DNA of 64,000 nt, from contig JAKZHN010000010.1 in assembly GCA_037179335.1 (NCBI GenBank), forward strand, positions 131,870-195,869. The letters run 5' to 3'. The stretch comes from Cyclaneusma minus. Lineage: Eukaryota; Ascomycota; Leotiomycetes; Marthamycetales; Marthamycetaceae. Shown here one piece after another: positions 11,761 through 24,605 of the stretch. How positions within the stretch are numbered: position 1 is the first letter of the stretch; the number at the start of each line of letters is the position of its first letter. The translations under genes and the position numbers were made by a program. Under the pieces are notes generated by a model. That model saw only the letters and a list, made by a program, of their open reading frames with translations. It was not told the origin of the DNA and searched no databases.

Positions 11761-13513
11761 CTAAACCCCAAAATCAACCCACCCGACATTCCCATACGTG
11801 CCATTCACCCACTGAAAGACCTTCTCCGGTGCACTATACATCTGCCACATCCCGCGGGTCAGCAGTGTCTCGTAAGCGTTCAACTTCCTCGCCGTAGCAT
11901 TCCACCCCGGCCCATAGTTCATATACTCTGCCTGTAACGTCATGTTCACTATATAGTTATCTGACCAGTACCCCGACCAGCCAATGAAGCCGGCTGCGAG
12001 GATCGAGGAGTCGAGGTAGTTGTACGCGAGAATGGAGCGCATATTGACGTTCCAGGGCCTCCCGAGTGCGCACTTACCCTTTTCTGCGAGCACACAACAC
12101 TCGTCAGCTGCTTCCTTTTCCGAGTTCCCACGTCACGGACTCGAGAGTTCACGCTTTGCTGTCGACACAAAGTGGAAATCGAGGGACAGAAGAAATGGGG
12201 GAGAGTACCTTGGACAGCGATACTGGAGTTACTAGCCTGAATAGTGTTGTTGACCAGGTAAACGCCATAGCTATTGGGAAATGTCGTATTCGTGCCTTTC
12301 CAAGCCGTGATGCCACCACCACACGAGCGCAGAAAGATGGCGCTGCGTGTTGTCCAGAGGGTGCCAAAGCCGTAGAAGAAATCAGTCTGCCCGGCTACAG
12401 CGCTGGCGGCGATGTAGGCGTTTCCTAGCTTGCCGACGTAGATCTGGGGTTTGTTAGGATGGTGTTTGAGGGACTGGAGAGAATATATGGAATGGAGGGA
12501 ATGGAGGTAATGGAGTGGAGAGAGGCGAAGAGAAGAGCACATGAGAGTGAAAGGAATGTCAAAGGGGAGGGGGTGGCAGAGAACACACGGTGTCTTGGTA
12601 GCTGTAGAAGCCGGTGTAGTAGAATCCGCCGTTTGCACGGCTAATGCTCAGGGCTAGGCTTGGGCCGTCGGCTGTTGATTAATTAGCCTTGTTCGGAGCA
12701 ACTAGCAACTTTTCCCAAAACCAAAAGCCTGAATATCAGGGTATATCAAGCCCTGATATATATCAAGTATGATATCCAGACCAAGCTTGACCAGGGCCAG
12801 GAATCCAGGGGCCTAGTAGCCAGGGAGATGCGTAACTGGAAAGCTCACCATAAGGGACATAATCATTAACAAAATTCAGATTGTAGGTTCTGAAATCAAT
12901 GCATCCAAACGGCGTGTTATCCGGAACGGCAAATCCTTCCGGCCCACTTCCAGTCAATGAAGCATTCAAGTTTGGCGCAACCGTCAATGTAGACGTGTAT
13001 GCGTTGTCGCCGGTTCCAGCCACAGCTGCCCAGATGATATTCACTTCGTTGGCGAGATAGGAATTTGTGTCTGACGTTTGGCCTAGGAGGTAGGTTGGTC
13101 CTCTGCGAGTCACGTTGACTTGCTCGGTGTAGTTGCCGTGAGCTATGAGGATGGTGTATGTATCTGTTCTCTCTCAGCGCTGACATCCCTAGAAGAATAC
13201 GTGCTCTTTGTGCCCAGGGCGCTGAACTTGAATGTTGCTTTACCTGTGTTATTTGGGAGACTGGCAACGGCTGGAAGCATGTCAGCCGATTGAGTGTCTT
13301 GATGGCTGATCAGGGGAAACGCATACCACTCTGGACCGTGGTAAAATTGCCACCCACCTGGCTTACATACAGTGTGTTTGGTCCACAGCCTGACATTGGG
13401 GAATCTGTGAGTGACTGGCAGGCCAGACGATCACTGGCACTGTTGATCGACCATCCAGATACCAGGCTGAAGAATGCCGTCAAGGCAAAAAGAGCAGAAC
13501 TCGAGAAAGCCAT
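11761..13513 (-). CDS. Secreted pectinesterase (pectin methylesterase, CE8)
   Basis: Removes methyl esters from homogalacturonan, releasing methanol and pectate, and acts outside the cell on plant wall pectin. Six exons: 13513-13327, 13270-13244, 13163-12849, 12671-12589, 12443-12209 and 12083-11761, giving 389 aa. Exon 2 is only 27 nt. The first 20 residues form a signal peptide (AFSSSALFALTAFFSLVSG); an in-frame ATG 48 nt upstream would bury it and was not used. Family motifs are GNYTEQV, SYQDT (general acid Asp203), GQTDFFYG (nucleophile Asp225) and LGRPW (Arg291), so the catalytic set is complete. All five junctions keep frame. Intron 3 (177 nt) and intron 4 (145 nt, with GGAATGGAG-like repeats) are longest. 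Several NxT/S sites suggest N-glycosylation. Presence fits a plant-associated or saprotrophic lifestyle. Confidence 0.9.
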
Positions 13514-14736
13514 ATTGGCTCTTCGATACAAGGAGCGAAGCACTTGGATCCAGGTACGCAAGTCCTCAGTAGAGACTCAAGACCTGAAGTCCTAGACGTC
13601 CAATTGCCTAGATTATTCAAAGACGCAAGTATTCCCAGTTGAAGAGACGCAAACAGCAGGAAAGATTTCGAGACGAATGGACAGAGGCGAGATGAAATGC
13701 ATGCCAAGAATGGAAGTATAAGAACAGAGTAAGCAAAGCAAGGCAGATTTGCAGATCCAAAATCAGGGATTCTGGACTGGTGTCGTTTTGGTATGATTCG
13801 CACGAAATGACAAGCCTCCTACCTCTGTACCAGGATTAATTGCGCGGACGGAGCGAGCAGTTGAAGGGTAGGGACCAATGTTTCTCTGCCAACCGCGGGG
13901 ATGGATGCCGTCTTCCCGGCTGTCATCGTCAGATTTCCAATGAGGCTTCAGATGTCTGGGAGATTGCTGTTGCTCAAGTACACATAAATGAAAAGTCCAA
14001 ACACATGGCTTCCGACCTTGGGTTTGCGGTGTGGTGACGTGCCGCGGAGAGAAGCATATGGGGGGAACGAAGCTCTGCGCGGAGAAGATCCGGGGTTTGT
14101 GGGGTAAACGCGGGGTTGATATTCCACCAATCAACTTGCAGAATCCTAGCATTATTTATCCACCAAGATCGCAGAGGAACAATACAATAATGTCACTTAC
14201 AAGCCTGGCAACATCAAATACCAGTTGCTAATATTGGAGCAGCACACTGCATATTCGTTCACAATTCAAAAATTCAGGCATCGGTAGTTTCGAATTTTTT
14301 TGTCATTCATCTGTTGATGGTTGGCTAGTAGAACCCTGGAACCCACGTGAAGCTAAGCTACCCTTGAGATCCTGCCGACCGAGTAAACGGCCAGAACGGA
14401 TCTCGCAGCTCTCGACGCCTCCGTGCAAATAAGCATCCCAGCCTCGAATAAATGCGCAACCCTATGAGTACAAGCCAGGTGAAGAAAGCCGTATGGGAGC
14501 ACAGAGCTCGTAAAGAAATGTGAAAGAAGCCATGTCTTGTATCTGATTCCGGTGATGGGCCGACACATGAGCCAAGCGCTTCGAAAGAGATACCTCAAGA
14601 ATAAGCAGATAACTTTTCCGGGCCGTGACATGTTGCCAGAGTATCTAGTGCGAGGGGTCGGGGTATTCGCGAGTCGTAGACGGAGGTCATTAGGAGGTGG
14701 GCAGTAGACGATGAAATAGAGGAGTGCTGTAAGAAA
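13514..14736. other. Intergenic, pectinesterase promoter and PAB1 3' flank
   Basis: About 1.2 kb with short unsupported frames only. The left part is the upstream region of the minus-strand pectinesterase and the right part is downstream of PAB1. No binding sites are called. Confidence 0.5.
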
Positions 14737-17183
14737 TTAGGCCTTCTCTTCGGCCGTCTCGCCCTCCTTGGGCTCCTTCGAGCCTTCGGGGTTCTCATCA
14801 GCATCGCTGCTCTTGTTGTTCTTGACATATTCATCATAAACCGTAAGAGCCTCGTCGACCTTGGAACGAAGAGCAGCGTCATCCTCGATCCTGTCATTCA
14901 GGTTAGTCTGCGCGTGGAAGGGAGAAACGCAAAATCAAGAGATTTGGGAAATCCTCACAGATTCACCAGTTCCTGGTTCTCCATCTCAAGAAGCATTCCG
15001 GTGATCTTTCCAGCAAGGTCGGGTTGAATGACCTGGATCTTGGGGAACAGAGCCTCGCCGAGAATCTGCTTCTGCTGCTGAGGAGGAACATTGGCAAGCT
15101 GAGCTTGCAACATGCTGCCGCCTTCAGCTCCGACGTGAGGAGCGCCTGGTTGTTGTCCCATCTGAGGAGGCATGCCACGTCCACCTTGAGGAGGGAAGCC
15201 GCCCATCTGACCTCCTCGTCCGCCCATGCCGCGGTTGCCACCCATGTTACCCTGGCGAGGGTTCTGACCAAAGCCTGGCATACCTGGACCACCAAGACCT
15301 TGCATACCAGGCATAGTTGGAGGCATACCTGGGATGGCTTGTGGCATCGGGCCACGTCCAGCCACACCACCACGTCCAGCATTGGCGCCGAGGGCGGCGG
15401 CAGCCTGGGCCTGTTGCATCGCTGCGAGGAAGTTGGGGTTCTGAGCAGCAGCACCGTAAGGAGCAGCACCAGGAGGGAATTGACCAGGGATACCGTAGAC
15501 GTTGGGAGGCATCTGCTGGGCAGCTGGGCCGCCACGACCACCTTGCTGTGGGGGGAATCCAGCAGGGTACTGTCCAGGTCGACCAGCTTGAGCACCTGGC
15601 ATGGGCATGCCAGCCTGGGGAGGGAAAGGCATTCCGCGACCGCCAGCTTGGGGCATGAAGCCGGGCTGTTGTCCTGGGCCGTAGAACATAGGTGGTTGCA
15701 TGAACTGCTGGGGCAAACCGGCAGCAGCGGCGGCTTGCTGCATACGGATCTGGTTGCGGGCCTGGATGCTGGCCTCGAGCTGACTCTTTCGGACATCCTT
15801 GCGCTGGGCGAGAGCAACGTACAGAGGCTTCTCGTTGACCATGCGCTGGTTCATCTCGGTCACGGCCTTGGTAGCTTCATCAGGGTTGCTGAAGCAAACG
15901 AATCCAAAGCCTTTGCTCTTGCCTTGAACGGTGCGCTTCTTCGTCTCGGTTGTCTTCTCCTCGGTAGACTCCTCCTTGACGTCCTCGCCTTCCTTCTTGT
16001 TCTCTTTGTCCTTCTCGGCACTCTTCTCCTTGTCCTCCTCAGGGACCTCACCAGCAGTATCACGCATGACCTTGGCGGAAGTAATGGCACCATAAGGCGC
16101 GAAGAGGTCACGCAGCTTGTCGTCGTCAACGTCATCGGTAAGGTTCTTGACGTAGAGGTTGACACCCTGGTACTTGGAAGCCTTCTCGATGCGGGCAGCC
16201 TCGTACGACTTGCGGAGTTCCTCCTCACGTTCGTGCTTCTTCTGGGCGCGTCCAACGTAAAGATCCTGGCCCTTGAAGTCCTTGCCGTTCAGCTCCTCAA
16301 CGGCCTTGGAAGCGTGCTCGTGGTTGACAAAGTTGACAAAACCAAAGCCGCGGCTCTTGCCGGTCTCCTGGTCTCTGGCGAGCGAGGCAGAAGTGACATC
16401 GCCATACTTCTCAAAGAGAGCACGGAACTCGTCGTCGGTCACCTCAGTAGGAATGTTCTTGACGTAGATGTTGGTGAAGTTGGCCTTCATCTCCTCGAAC
16501 TTGCTCTGGCGGTCCTTCTTGGGGATGTGGTGTCCAACGAAGACCTTCTTCTCGTTCAACAACATACCGTTGACGTGCTTGATGGCCTGGGCGGCCGACT
16601 CATCGGTCTCGTAGTGAACAAATCCGTATCCCTTGGAGTTGCCAGCCTCGTCCTGAGCGACCTTGCAGCTCAAGATGTTGCCAAAGGCAGCAAAGGTGTC
16701 GTGGAGGGCCTTGTTGTCAATGGCGACGTCCAAGTTCTTGATGAAGACGTTGCCTTGGCCAGTCTTGCGCAGGGCAGGGTCACGCTGGGACCACATGATG
16801 CGGCAGGGGCGGCCCTTGATCAGAGTGTAGTTCAGCTCCTCGAGAGCCTTCTCGCCGTCAGTGGTGGTGTTGTAGTTGACGTAGGCGTAACCAAGCGAGC
16901 GGCGAGTGACGGCATCACGGCAGACGCGAATGGAAGCCACCGAACCGATCTGGGAGAAGAGCTCGAAGAGCATGGCCTCAGTGACAGATGGGTCAAGCTC
17001 GCCGACGTACAGCGAGGCCGAGGCTTGCGGGTGGGGAGCAGCAGAGGTCGGGGTAGGCTGCGCACCATCATGCTCGTCGTGGTTCTGGTTGGCGACATTG
17101 GTATCGATGGCAGTCGCGCCGTTGAGGGTGGCATTGCCCAGATCGTTGGCCAGTTGGTCCATGTTGGTCGCAGGAGCAGCCAT
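14737..17183 (-). CDS. PAB1: Poly(A)-binding protein
   Basis: The cytoplasmic poly(A)-binding protein, which coats mRNA tails and links them to eIF4G, release factor and deadenylases. Exons 17183-14959 and 14890-14737 give 792 aa. The intron ends at an ACTAACCTGAATGACAG branch/acceptor, and joining there continues the C-terminal helix (NLIEDDAALRSKVDEALTVYDEY). Four RRMs lie at about 57-135, 145-223, 238-316 and 340-465. RRM4 is interrupted by an acidic/lysine-rich insertion of about 50 residues before KRTVQGKSKGFGFVCFS, as is usual in filamentous ascomycetes. A long Pro/Met/Gly/Gln/Ala linker follows, then the MLLE (PABC) domain near 695-765. A 5'-UTR intron is likely at 17327-17193 (GTACGT ... 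CTCAGCAG). A 771-codon antisense frame over this gene is a composition artefact. Confidence 0.96.
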
Positions 17184-18707
17184 TTCGAACGACTGCTGAG
17201 TGTCAGTGAGTGGCTCTCAGCGCAGCGCAGCGGAGGCAGCCAGGTCCAGGTGGGATGCGAGCAGAGTGGGGAGTGGAATGCTGGAGGCCAGACGGCAAAT
17301 GGGGACAGATGCAGGGCAGGTACGTACCAGATTGACTGAACAGAGGGAACAGAGGCAGCTGTCGAAGAGATCGAAGCTGCGTGGATGCGATTGAGTGCGA
17401 TCGGGTCGATGGAGCACAAAGATACTGCGGGCGCGAAAAAGTTGGATTCTCAGCGCAGCGCAGGTTTTTCCGGATTTTCAACTTTTTTTGTGAGGCGGAG
17501 TTGCTCTTTTTTTCTGGGAGGATCTTGCTAGGAAAAAAGAAGGCGGGGAGGGAGAAAGAGAAGAAGCAGCGCGACGGCTGGCACAGATCTCTGGCGTGGT
17601 TGTGTGGGGGAGAAAGGTTGGGTGGGAAGAGGATCAAGAGAGCAGGCGGCAGAAGAAGCCGTCTACACGTCGCGCGGCCGCACAAAGACTTCAATTTTCG
17701 CCAAAGAGCAGGCGCCGCCGAGCCGCCTGCGTGGTCCGTGCGGCAGCCTGAGGCAGCCACGTCTGCGTGCCGTCAAGTACACGTCATTATCCACGACTTA
17801 AATTCACACCAGCGGTGCAATCGTTCTTGTGTGACTAGCTGTCGACTATCTGACTATGTATCTTCTGCAACATGAAGTGCCGGCGTCAATGCAGCAGCCG
17901 TCGCGGTAGCTCTCTTGTTTTCGCACGTGAAGATGGCCCAACGCTGACTCGTCTGGAAAAGGCAAGGCCAGAGAAGGCTGACGCTTTCCCAGCGTTATCG
18001 GGCGGCGGGCGCCTTCACCAGCTGGCCCAAGCTTCTTGATAGCACGACTGACGCATCATGCTCAACCATTCATCTTGTGCGCCGCCCTGGACCCTTTGGA
18101 GAACCAGGAATATTCCGAGTCCCAGAGTTGAGAATCTACTCAATATTGAGGGTACTCAAAGTGTGACGCCTTCAAATAATTAAGAATACTACTTGCTAGA
18201 ATGGAAAATACTCTCAGTTGTAGCTGCACGCACAAGAATATGCGAGTCGCTGAGAAGGCTATTCGAGCCGATGAGGCTGCAACGCATCTGTATCTGATAA
18301 CTCGACTTGCATTGTTAGCTGCCAGGCCCTACAAATCCTGCCATCCCCATCCGCAAGACGCCTTCTCTACCGCCACGCTGCTCTCCTCCGCCGACTCCCC
18401 TTGAAGTGGAGGCCCTCTTCGAGCCCTTGTTGGCCTGCGCATCTCCTCCAGCCTCGCCGGAACATAGCTGAGGACCGTGGAGCTGTTGCCACAGAATCCC
18501 ATAGAAAAGGTCCCCTCTTCCACACCCAAGACGCCACTCGCCGTGTGTCTTTCTTTTCAGAACACGAAGTCGGCATCGAATGCTGCGCGGACGACTCCTC
18601 TGAGCCTACCGTTTCTACAGCTTACCTCTTCGAACATACATCACGTTCACGTCATGATCCATCTGTGACCTTTCATTAAGTGCTCACATTCTCCGACCCG
18701 CTTCACC
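17184..18707. promoter_or_regulatory. Divergent PAB1 / HECT-ligase spacer
   Basis: A 1.5-kb region between two divergent genes. Its left part probably includes the PAB1 5' UTR with an intron at 17327-17193. No other genes are supportable. Pyrimidine-rich stretches near 17470-17560 on the PAB1 sense strand would suit a strongly expressed promoter, but I cannot name a site. Confidence 0.45.
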
Positions 18708-21700
18708 ATGTTTCAGACCTTCAGTGGCAGCTCCCGACGGCCCAGGCAAGTCAACCTTTCCGGCCAGAATGTCGACCCTTTCGCCGCGAGCTCGTGGAAG
18801 CCCTCGGCGTCCGGCACGCAAAAGACGGTTGCTGCTGCTCAGCAGGATCGACAGCAGCGACAGCAAGAACGGGCACGCCTGAACGCTACAAAGCGGATTC
18901 AGAGAACATGGCGCGGACACAGCTCGCGGCGCAAGTTAGCCGAGAAAAGGAGACGGGAATGGGATGCTCTGGATGCGCAGACTACAGCTTCCTCGGCGCA
19001 GAGTCTTGCTGTCCTTCTCGAACAGTTCCGACTGCTTCTAGCATTTTTCAGCGCAAGGGTCGACTCTGACGTCCAGAGACTTGTTAGGTTCGCAGATGCG
19101 CTCTCGAGAGTGGGTTGGCAAGGCTTTCTGGGGAGGGACGACGTAAGGCCTCGTCTTTTCAAGCTAGCCCAAATTACTCTCGATGCCGTGAAAACGTAAG
19201 TGGTTATTTCTTTTCGGAGACTTACATGTAGCCTTTCGATTTGGCCCAAGTTATATTCGGTTAATACCCCTTTCTCCAACAGAATCACAGCTGATATCCG
19301 CATTTAGGCGACCCAAAAGTGGCATTGAGAGTCTCCTGCAGCTACTGCTCGTCATTATTGATGGTTCGCCTCAGCTTGTACCAAGAATGGCCAGCCAATA
19401 TTACCAGAACATCTCATCTCTTTTCGTGGAACGAAAGTTCGTTGGCGATCATGAAGATGCCATTTTCGCTGCTTTGTATGGTCCTCTCAGATATCATGAT
19501 CCCGCCTTTACTGCACACGGCGCGTTTGCCTCCTATTTCCTGACCCTGCCAACTCTTTCCAGCTTTGGAAATTTGGATGACTTGGCCAGAAACGTGGACG
19601 TGGATCTCCTCTCCGAGGCAATTGTCAAATCAGCCCCGCTGAGCGAACTTGCGCCGCAAAGTCAACTATGGCTGCTGACGCACCTCATACGTCTTCATCG
19701 CCATAACAACTCGCAAAGTGCCACTTACATACGGGCTTTGTCGATGCTGCTATCCAGTTGTGCAAATGAGATTCTGGACCATATGAACCCTCAGGACCTC
19801 GAGGAGGCGGCGGAAGATAGTAAAAAAGGCCCCCAACTGCCAGAACTTGTTCGTGGAGAGTTGTCCTCACTCATCAATGAGTCTAGCATCTCGGGCCTTC
19901 TTACCAAATTCAATACGGGGTATAACGAGCAGGGTAACAATGACGCCAGTCTCATTGCAAATTACGCCCTCATGCTACTCAGAATATTTCCCTCTAGGGG
20001 GGACGATATCCGCATGTGGCTCTTCAAAGGCCATATGTCGGTCCCCGGCTCTAGAATGCATTTGCCAGCAGCCAAATTCTTTTGGCGGGCCATGGCCAGC
20101 ACAAGCATATTCAGTACGATATGCAGAGACGCCAAATCTGTCGTCGGCATTCTCAAGCCAGACAACTACCTGCCGGCCCAGTCGCTCAACGATGCTACCA
20201 GAAACCGCGAATGGTGCACTATTCTCCTATTCCTGGAATTGTACAATTTCGTTCTCAGGCTTACGGATGACGAGGAATTCCTGAGCGGTGGTGAGCCCAG
20301 CATGGGCCAGGCATTGTCTGGATTTGGAGAGAGCGCTTTGCCACTCACAGACGTGACTCAGCTTACCGTATTTCTCAAAAATCTAGCTTTCACTATGTAC
20401 TACAACGCCGCAGACTTATTCGACGATGCCGGTGCCGAAGCGCATTCCAGCTTGAGCTCGTATTTTGGCAACAGCTCGAACTCTGAATCCGAAGAATCGG
20501 CACGTAAGACCATTTCGGGCCACATGGATCGAGTCTCGGGATTTAACCGGCCATTTGTTGGTATCACTGGTGTCACCTATGCTTACGTGCGAACGATAGT
20601 CACCGGAGTCTTGAAAATGCTCTACGAGAGGGATTCCAGGAGAAAATTCTTACCGAAAGACCATTGGCTTATGACGTACCGGTTTGACATGGAGGCATTC
20701 ATCCCAGCTGTGGTGCTAGAAGAAGAAAGACGGCGTGGAATCGAGGAAGAAGACGACGAGGACGATGATGCAGACGATGATGCAGACGGAGACAGGGGGG
20801 CACTGACTGGGCAGTCGCGTCGTACTCGACAAGTTATGAACATGCAGAAGCAGCAACAGAAGATGGCCCATAGGAAAGCCCTTGCATTTATTGGACCACG
20901 GCTAGAAATCCTCGAAAACATGCCATTCGTCATCCCCTTCGAGACACGTGTTCAAATCTTCCGACAATTTGTCCTCCGTGATCAACAACGGAGAAGGGGT
21001 TACATTGATCCCAACCTGTGGCGTCTGTCAGTGACCCAACAAGCTGTCCGAATGCAGCAGGATTCTGGCGAAATTCTGAGCAGACATCATGCCACAATTA
21101 GACGTGACAGGGTCTTCGAAGATGCCTTCGACCAGTTCTATAAGCTTGACGAAGGGTTGAAGGAGCCTATTCAGATCACCTTTCAGGACACTTATGGCAG
21201 CGTCGAAGCTGGCATTGACGGCGGAGGCGTTACAAAGGAATTTCTGACGAGTGTGACGAACGAGGCATTCCGTTCTTCTGGGGGTCCAAATCTCTTCGTT
21301 ACCAACGACCAGAATCTATTGTACCCGAGCCCCACTGCATTGGACGAAAGGACTACACTGCTGCAAGAGTCCGGCATTGCGGAAAACTCACTCGAGTGGA
21401 AGATGAGTATTAGCCATCTTCTGCAGCAGTTTGAATTTCTTGGTCGTATAATTGGCAAGTGTTTGTACGAAGGGATCCTTGTCGACATCAGCTTTGCGGG
21501 TTTCTTCCTTCTAAAATGGGCATCCTACGGCAATACTGGCGCCCCCTACCGGGCTAATATCAACGACCTCCGCGATCTTGACGAAGGCTTGTATCAAGGC
21601 CTCCTCAAACTGAAGAACTACCCCGGGGATGTCTCAGATTTCGCTCTCGATTTCACCATCACTGACACCTGGTCGTACCCAGGCCAGCCCACGCATGTCA

Positions 21701-22272
21701 TCACACGTCCCCTTTCTCACGACGCCAACACGCCCGTGACCAACGAAAATCGCCCGCATTACCTCGCCTCCGTAGCGCACCACCGCCTACTCAAGCAGCC
21801 CTACCGCCAAACCCACGCATTCCTGAAGGGTCTTTCCGACATCATCAAGCCCTCATGGCTCTCCATGTTCAACCAGTCCGAGTTGCAGACCCTCATCGCC
21901 GGCGAATCTACCAGTATCGACGTCGAGGACCTGCGCGCCCACACCGTATACGGCGGCTTGTACGTGATCGGCGACGACGGACTCGAACACCCTACGATCC
22001 AGCTGTTCTGGCAGGTCATGCACGAGATGAATGACGATGATCGCCGCAAGGTGCTGAAATACGTGACAAGCTCGCCCCGCGCGCCGCTGCTAGGCTTCGA
22101 TCAGCTGAATCCGCATTTCAGCATCCGGGATGGGGGAAACGACACGAGCAGGCTGCCAAGCACGAGCACGTGTGTGAACTTGCTGAAGTTGCCGGTTTAC
22201 AAAGATATCAAGACGCTGAGGGATAAGCTGATGTATGCGGTGAATTCGGGCACGGGATTTCATCTTTCGTAG
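18708..22272 (+). CDS. HUL5: HECT-type E3 ubiquitin ligase, HUL5 / UBE3C class
   Basis: Transfers ubiquitin through a HECT-domain thioester. In yeast this class extends ubiquitin chains on proteasome substrates and helps clear misfolded proteins. Exons 18708-19195 and 19308-22272 give 1150 aa. The first exon begins MFQTFSGSSRRPRQVNLSG, as in UBE3B/UBE3C relatives. It carries an IQ-like motif, RIQRTWRGHSSRR (about 63-75). The 112-nt intron's acceptor was set at GCATTTAG, which restores frame and gives KTRPKSGIESLLQLLLVII. A central acidic stretch (about residues 600-620) precedes the HECT domain, which occupies roughly the last 350 residues. It ends with SRLPSTSTCVNLLKLPVY, where Cys1118 is the expected catalytic cysteine. 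Length and C-terminus (TGFHLS) are normal. It diverges from PAB1 and converges on the MAK32-like gene. Confidence 0.94.
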
Positions 22273-22905
22273 GTGGTGTGTGTGGGGGCGTGGGGGTTGT
22301 GAGGTGTGTTTGCAGTACTGGAGTATTTTCTTCTCGAGTTTTAAGGAGCAGGGCTGAGCGAGCAATAGCATTGGGAGGACATATGGAGTTTAGGTGAGGG
22401 GCTTCCCATAGCATGACACTACACGTAGGAACGAAAACAGATCGCACGAAGGCTTGTCTCCTAAGATGTACAGCGAGCGGGCTAGTCTGTCATCCCTGAA
22501 CCCACAAGGTTCTCTATCAATCCGTCGAACGTCGTTCCCATTGCCTTTTGAATGTCCTGGCATACCTCTGTAAGTAATTGAGAGAAACCCAAGTAATCCA
22601 AGTAAATTCGAGGAAGTTAGATAAATCAAAATGATTGGGAGAAATTGAAGTATCGGGTAACTCAGTCCTCAGAGAAACTCAAGTACCAATTTAGAGAAAC
22701 CCAAGGAATTCAGAGAAATCCAAGTGACTACTTGAAGATACAGAAAAAAATGTGATCAGGAGGAATAACAGTAATGAAGAATTACTCTAGGAGATACAAA
22801 ATCAGGTATGTCAAGACATGGATGGGTGACGACACAGGATGCCCAGTGCTATAAATACAGGACGGTAGGACCTCTCGCCCTCGAGGATCGCGTTGGTTTG
22901 ACTTC
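22273..22905. other. Convergent 3' spacer with repeat array B
   Basis: A 633-bp spacer between the stop of the HECT ligase and the stop of the MAK32-like gene. It is largely occupied by a 19-bp periodic repeat (22571-22736), and nothing else is recognised. Confidence 0.6.
22571..22736 (-). repeat. 19-bp periodic repeat, array B
   Basis: On the minus strand it reads as about seven diverged units such as AGTCACTTGGATTTCTCTG and AATTCCTTGGGTTTCTCTA. It belongs to the TTTCTCT sub-type shared with arrays A and E. Confidence 0.7.
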
Positions 22906-24187
22906 TCAAGGAAGGCTAGAAATAGACTGGCCATAAACCCCATTTTCCGGCTCCAGAACAATGCCTAGTACTTTAGAGACGTACTCCTGCAGTCTCGCTT
23001 GTACACTAACCTCATTCCAGAGGTCCATATTTTCCGTCTTCTCATTTGCCTTGAAATCAGACCTTGAGCCAAGCTCAGGCAGCCCAATTTGCTCCAGAGC
23101 AAATGCCGATGCCACTGTTCCATAACATGCGGCGATCAAGTCGTCCCCAGTCTTTAGTAATCCAATAGCAAATCCTCCTAGAAAGGCGTTCCCTGCTCCT
23201 GTGGGGTCAACGACCTTTTCCGAACTTGTGTAGAAAGGAGGTAGCCAAATAAGGTCGCCTCGCTGTCTACTATACACACAACAACCCTCATGTCCGGCTC
23301 GGACAACTATTGTACCGCGCTGAGATGGACCAATACCATGCTTCACACATTCACGGGCGAGTTTATCGATAGCGTCTCGGTCTGACTGCTCCTCGTGACC
23401 CAGACTGATGTTGAAGATAGCCGCAAGTTCTATATGGTTGGGGGAGAACACATCAACAAGTGCCACGGTCTCTAAGCATGCAGCCTTGTTCTCGGAGAGG
23501 CAGGAGAGTGGAGCAGGCTCCCAAATAATCAAAGGTTCTTCGCAGGTTCCATACGAATTTCGCAAACGGAACAAGTCTTTAACTTGGTGGCTGGTCTCGT
23601 CCGGGCTGCTCAAAAAATGGAACGAGCGGGAAGATAACAAAGGAGTGTCTTGGAGATGTTTTGGCTCGATCTTCAACGGCTCTGCGAGGTAGCGAAAGGC
23701 TTTTGCTACAAGGCGGACAGGTTTAGCTTTGAAATTGTTGCTCAAGACTGAGTACCTAGGTACTTACGGCCAAAAGTTGTGTCTCGGTACACAAGCTCTC
23801 CTCGACTTGACAGTTTCTCGCTCTCTTGTAGCTCCAAAAGTTGCAGCCCCCATGACCGAAGATATTCTCTGACTTTTTCAGGAAAATCGTTGCCAGTTCG
23901 AATAAGCATTCCTATTTGGTGGGACTGAGACGGGCGAGTAAACAATCGTGCTCCCAAACAAGCTATACACAGTGTGTATTAACATTTGAAAAGCCAGCGA
24001 GATTGTATAAATCCGATGCATTCACAAATAACTTACCATATGCACCTGATCCTCCAAGAACATCGACTTTAGGCTTCTGGGCCGGGAAATAAAGCGTGTC
24101 CAAGACAAGCATGCCCAGGGTCACAAAATCACATTTTGCTTTTCCGTTGCGTGCAGTAAGAGGTACTGGTGTGTTTGACATCGACAT
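22906..24187 (-). CDS. MAK32: MAK32-like pfkB-fold protein
   Basis: A ribokinase-fold protein of the MAK32 group. In budding yeast Mak32 is needed for stable propagation of a dsRNA element; the biochemical substrate is not known. Exons 24187-24037, 23962-23768 and 23705-22906 give 381 aa (yeast Mak32 is of similar size). Motifs are DVLGGSGAYACLGARLFTRP across junction 1, DTTFGPKAFRYLAEPLK across junction 2, and VVDPTGAGNAFLGGFAIGL near 280-298. The usual pfkB catalytic motif is GAGD, and here the Asp is Asn (about residue 288). The protein may therefore lack ordinary sugar-kinase activity or use a different base, as other MAK32-group proteins appear to. An in-frame ATG at 24322 would add 45 residues of no recognisable type. 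It is divergent to the UMP/CMP-kinase gene across a repeat-filled 418-bp spacer. Confidence 0.85.
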
Positions 24188-24605
24188 TGATGAGCCAGGG
24201 AAGTAAAGAACTGTTGTTCCAGAAAATCTCGGAGCTGGTCGAATATTAAATGCTTGCAGACGGTAACGCCTCTGACAGGCAGAATCCAACAGGTCGTGTG
24301 TATGTATCGCTAAGCTACCCACTCGCAGCCAACCACTGGCACCGTCGCAGACACATATCCAGAAGGAAGATCAGTGGGTGATAAAATTCCCGATCACTTG
24401 AAATATTCCCAATTACTTGGAGTGTCCCGAATCACCTAGAACATCTCTATTTGTTTGAAATATTTCCGATCATTTGGAAAATTCCGAAATTTCCAATATT
24501 TGGACACTGTAGTCCGTATCCACCACAAACTTTTCTCATCCACTGTACTTCTGTGGCTGCAACCAGACTACCATCTTTAGAGCACTTGGTTTCATACTCG
24601 GAATC
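24188..24605. promoter_or_regulatory. Divergent MAK32-like / UMP-CMP kinase spacer containing array C
   Basis: A 418-bp shared promoter region. About 120 bp of it (24385-24503) is a 19-bp periodic repeat, leaving little room for ordinary promoter elements on the kinase side. Confidence 0.5.
24385..24503 (+). repeat. 19-bp periodic repeat, array C
   Basis: Five to six consecutive units, such as GATCACTTGAAATATTCCC, AATTACTTGGAGTGTCCCG, AATCACCTAGAACATCTCT and GATCATTTGGAAAATTCCG. The period is 19 nt throughout. Some units contain the palindrome GGAATATTCC in degenerate form. Confidence 0.75.

Noticed and set aside
15024..17339. 771-codon open frame on the plus strand opposite PAB1
   Set aside because: It is the antisense of a highly biased, strongly expressed gene. 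The Leu/Val/Ser/Gly/Ala-rich product has no domain, and codon bias of PAB1 alone explains the lack of stops.
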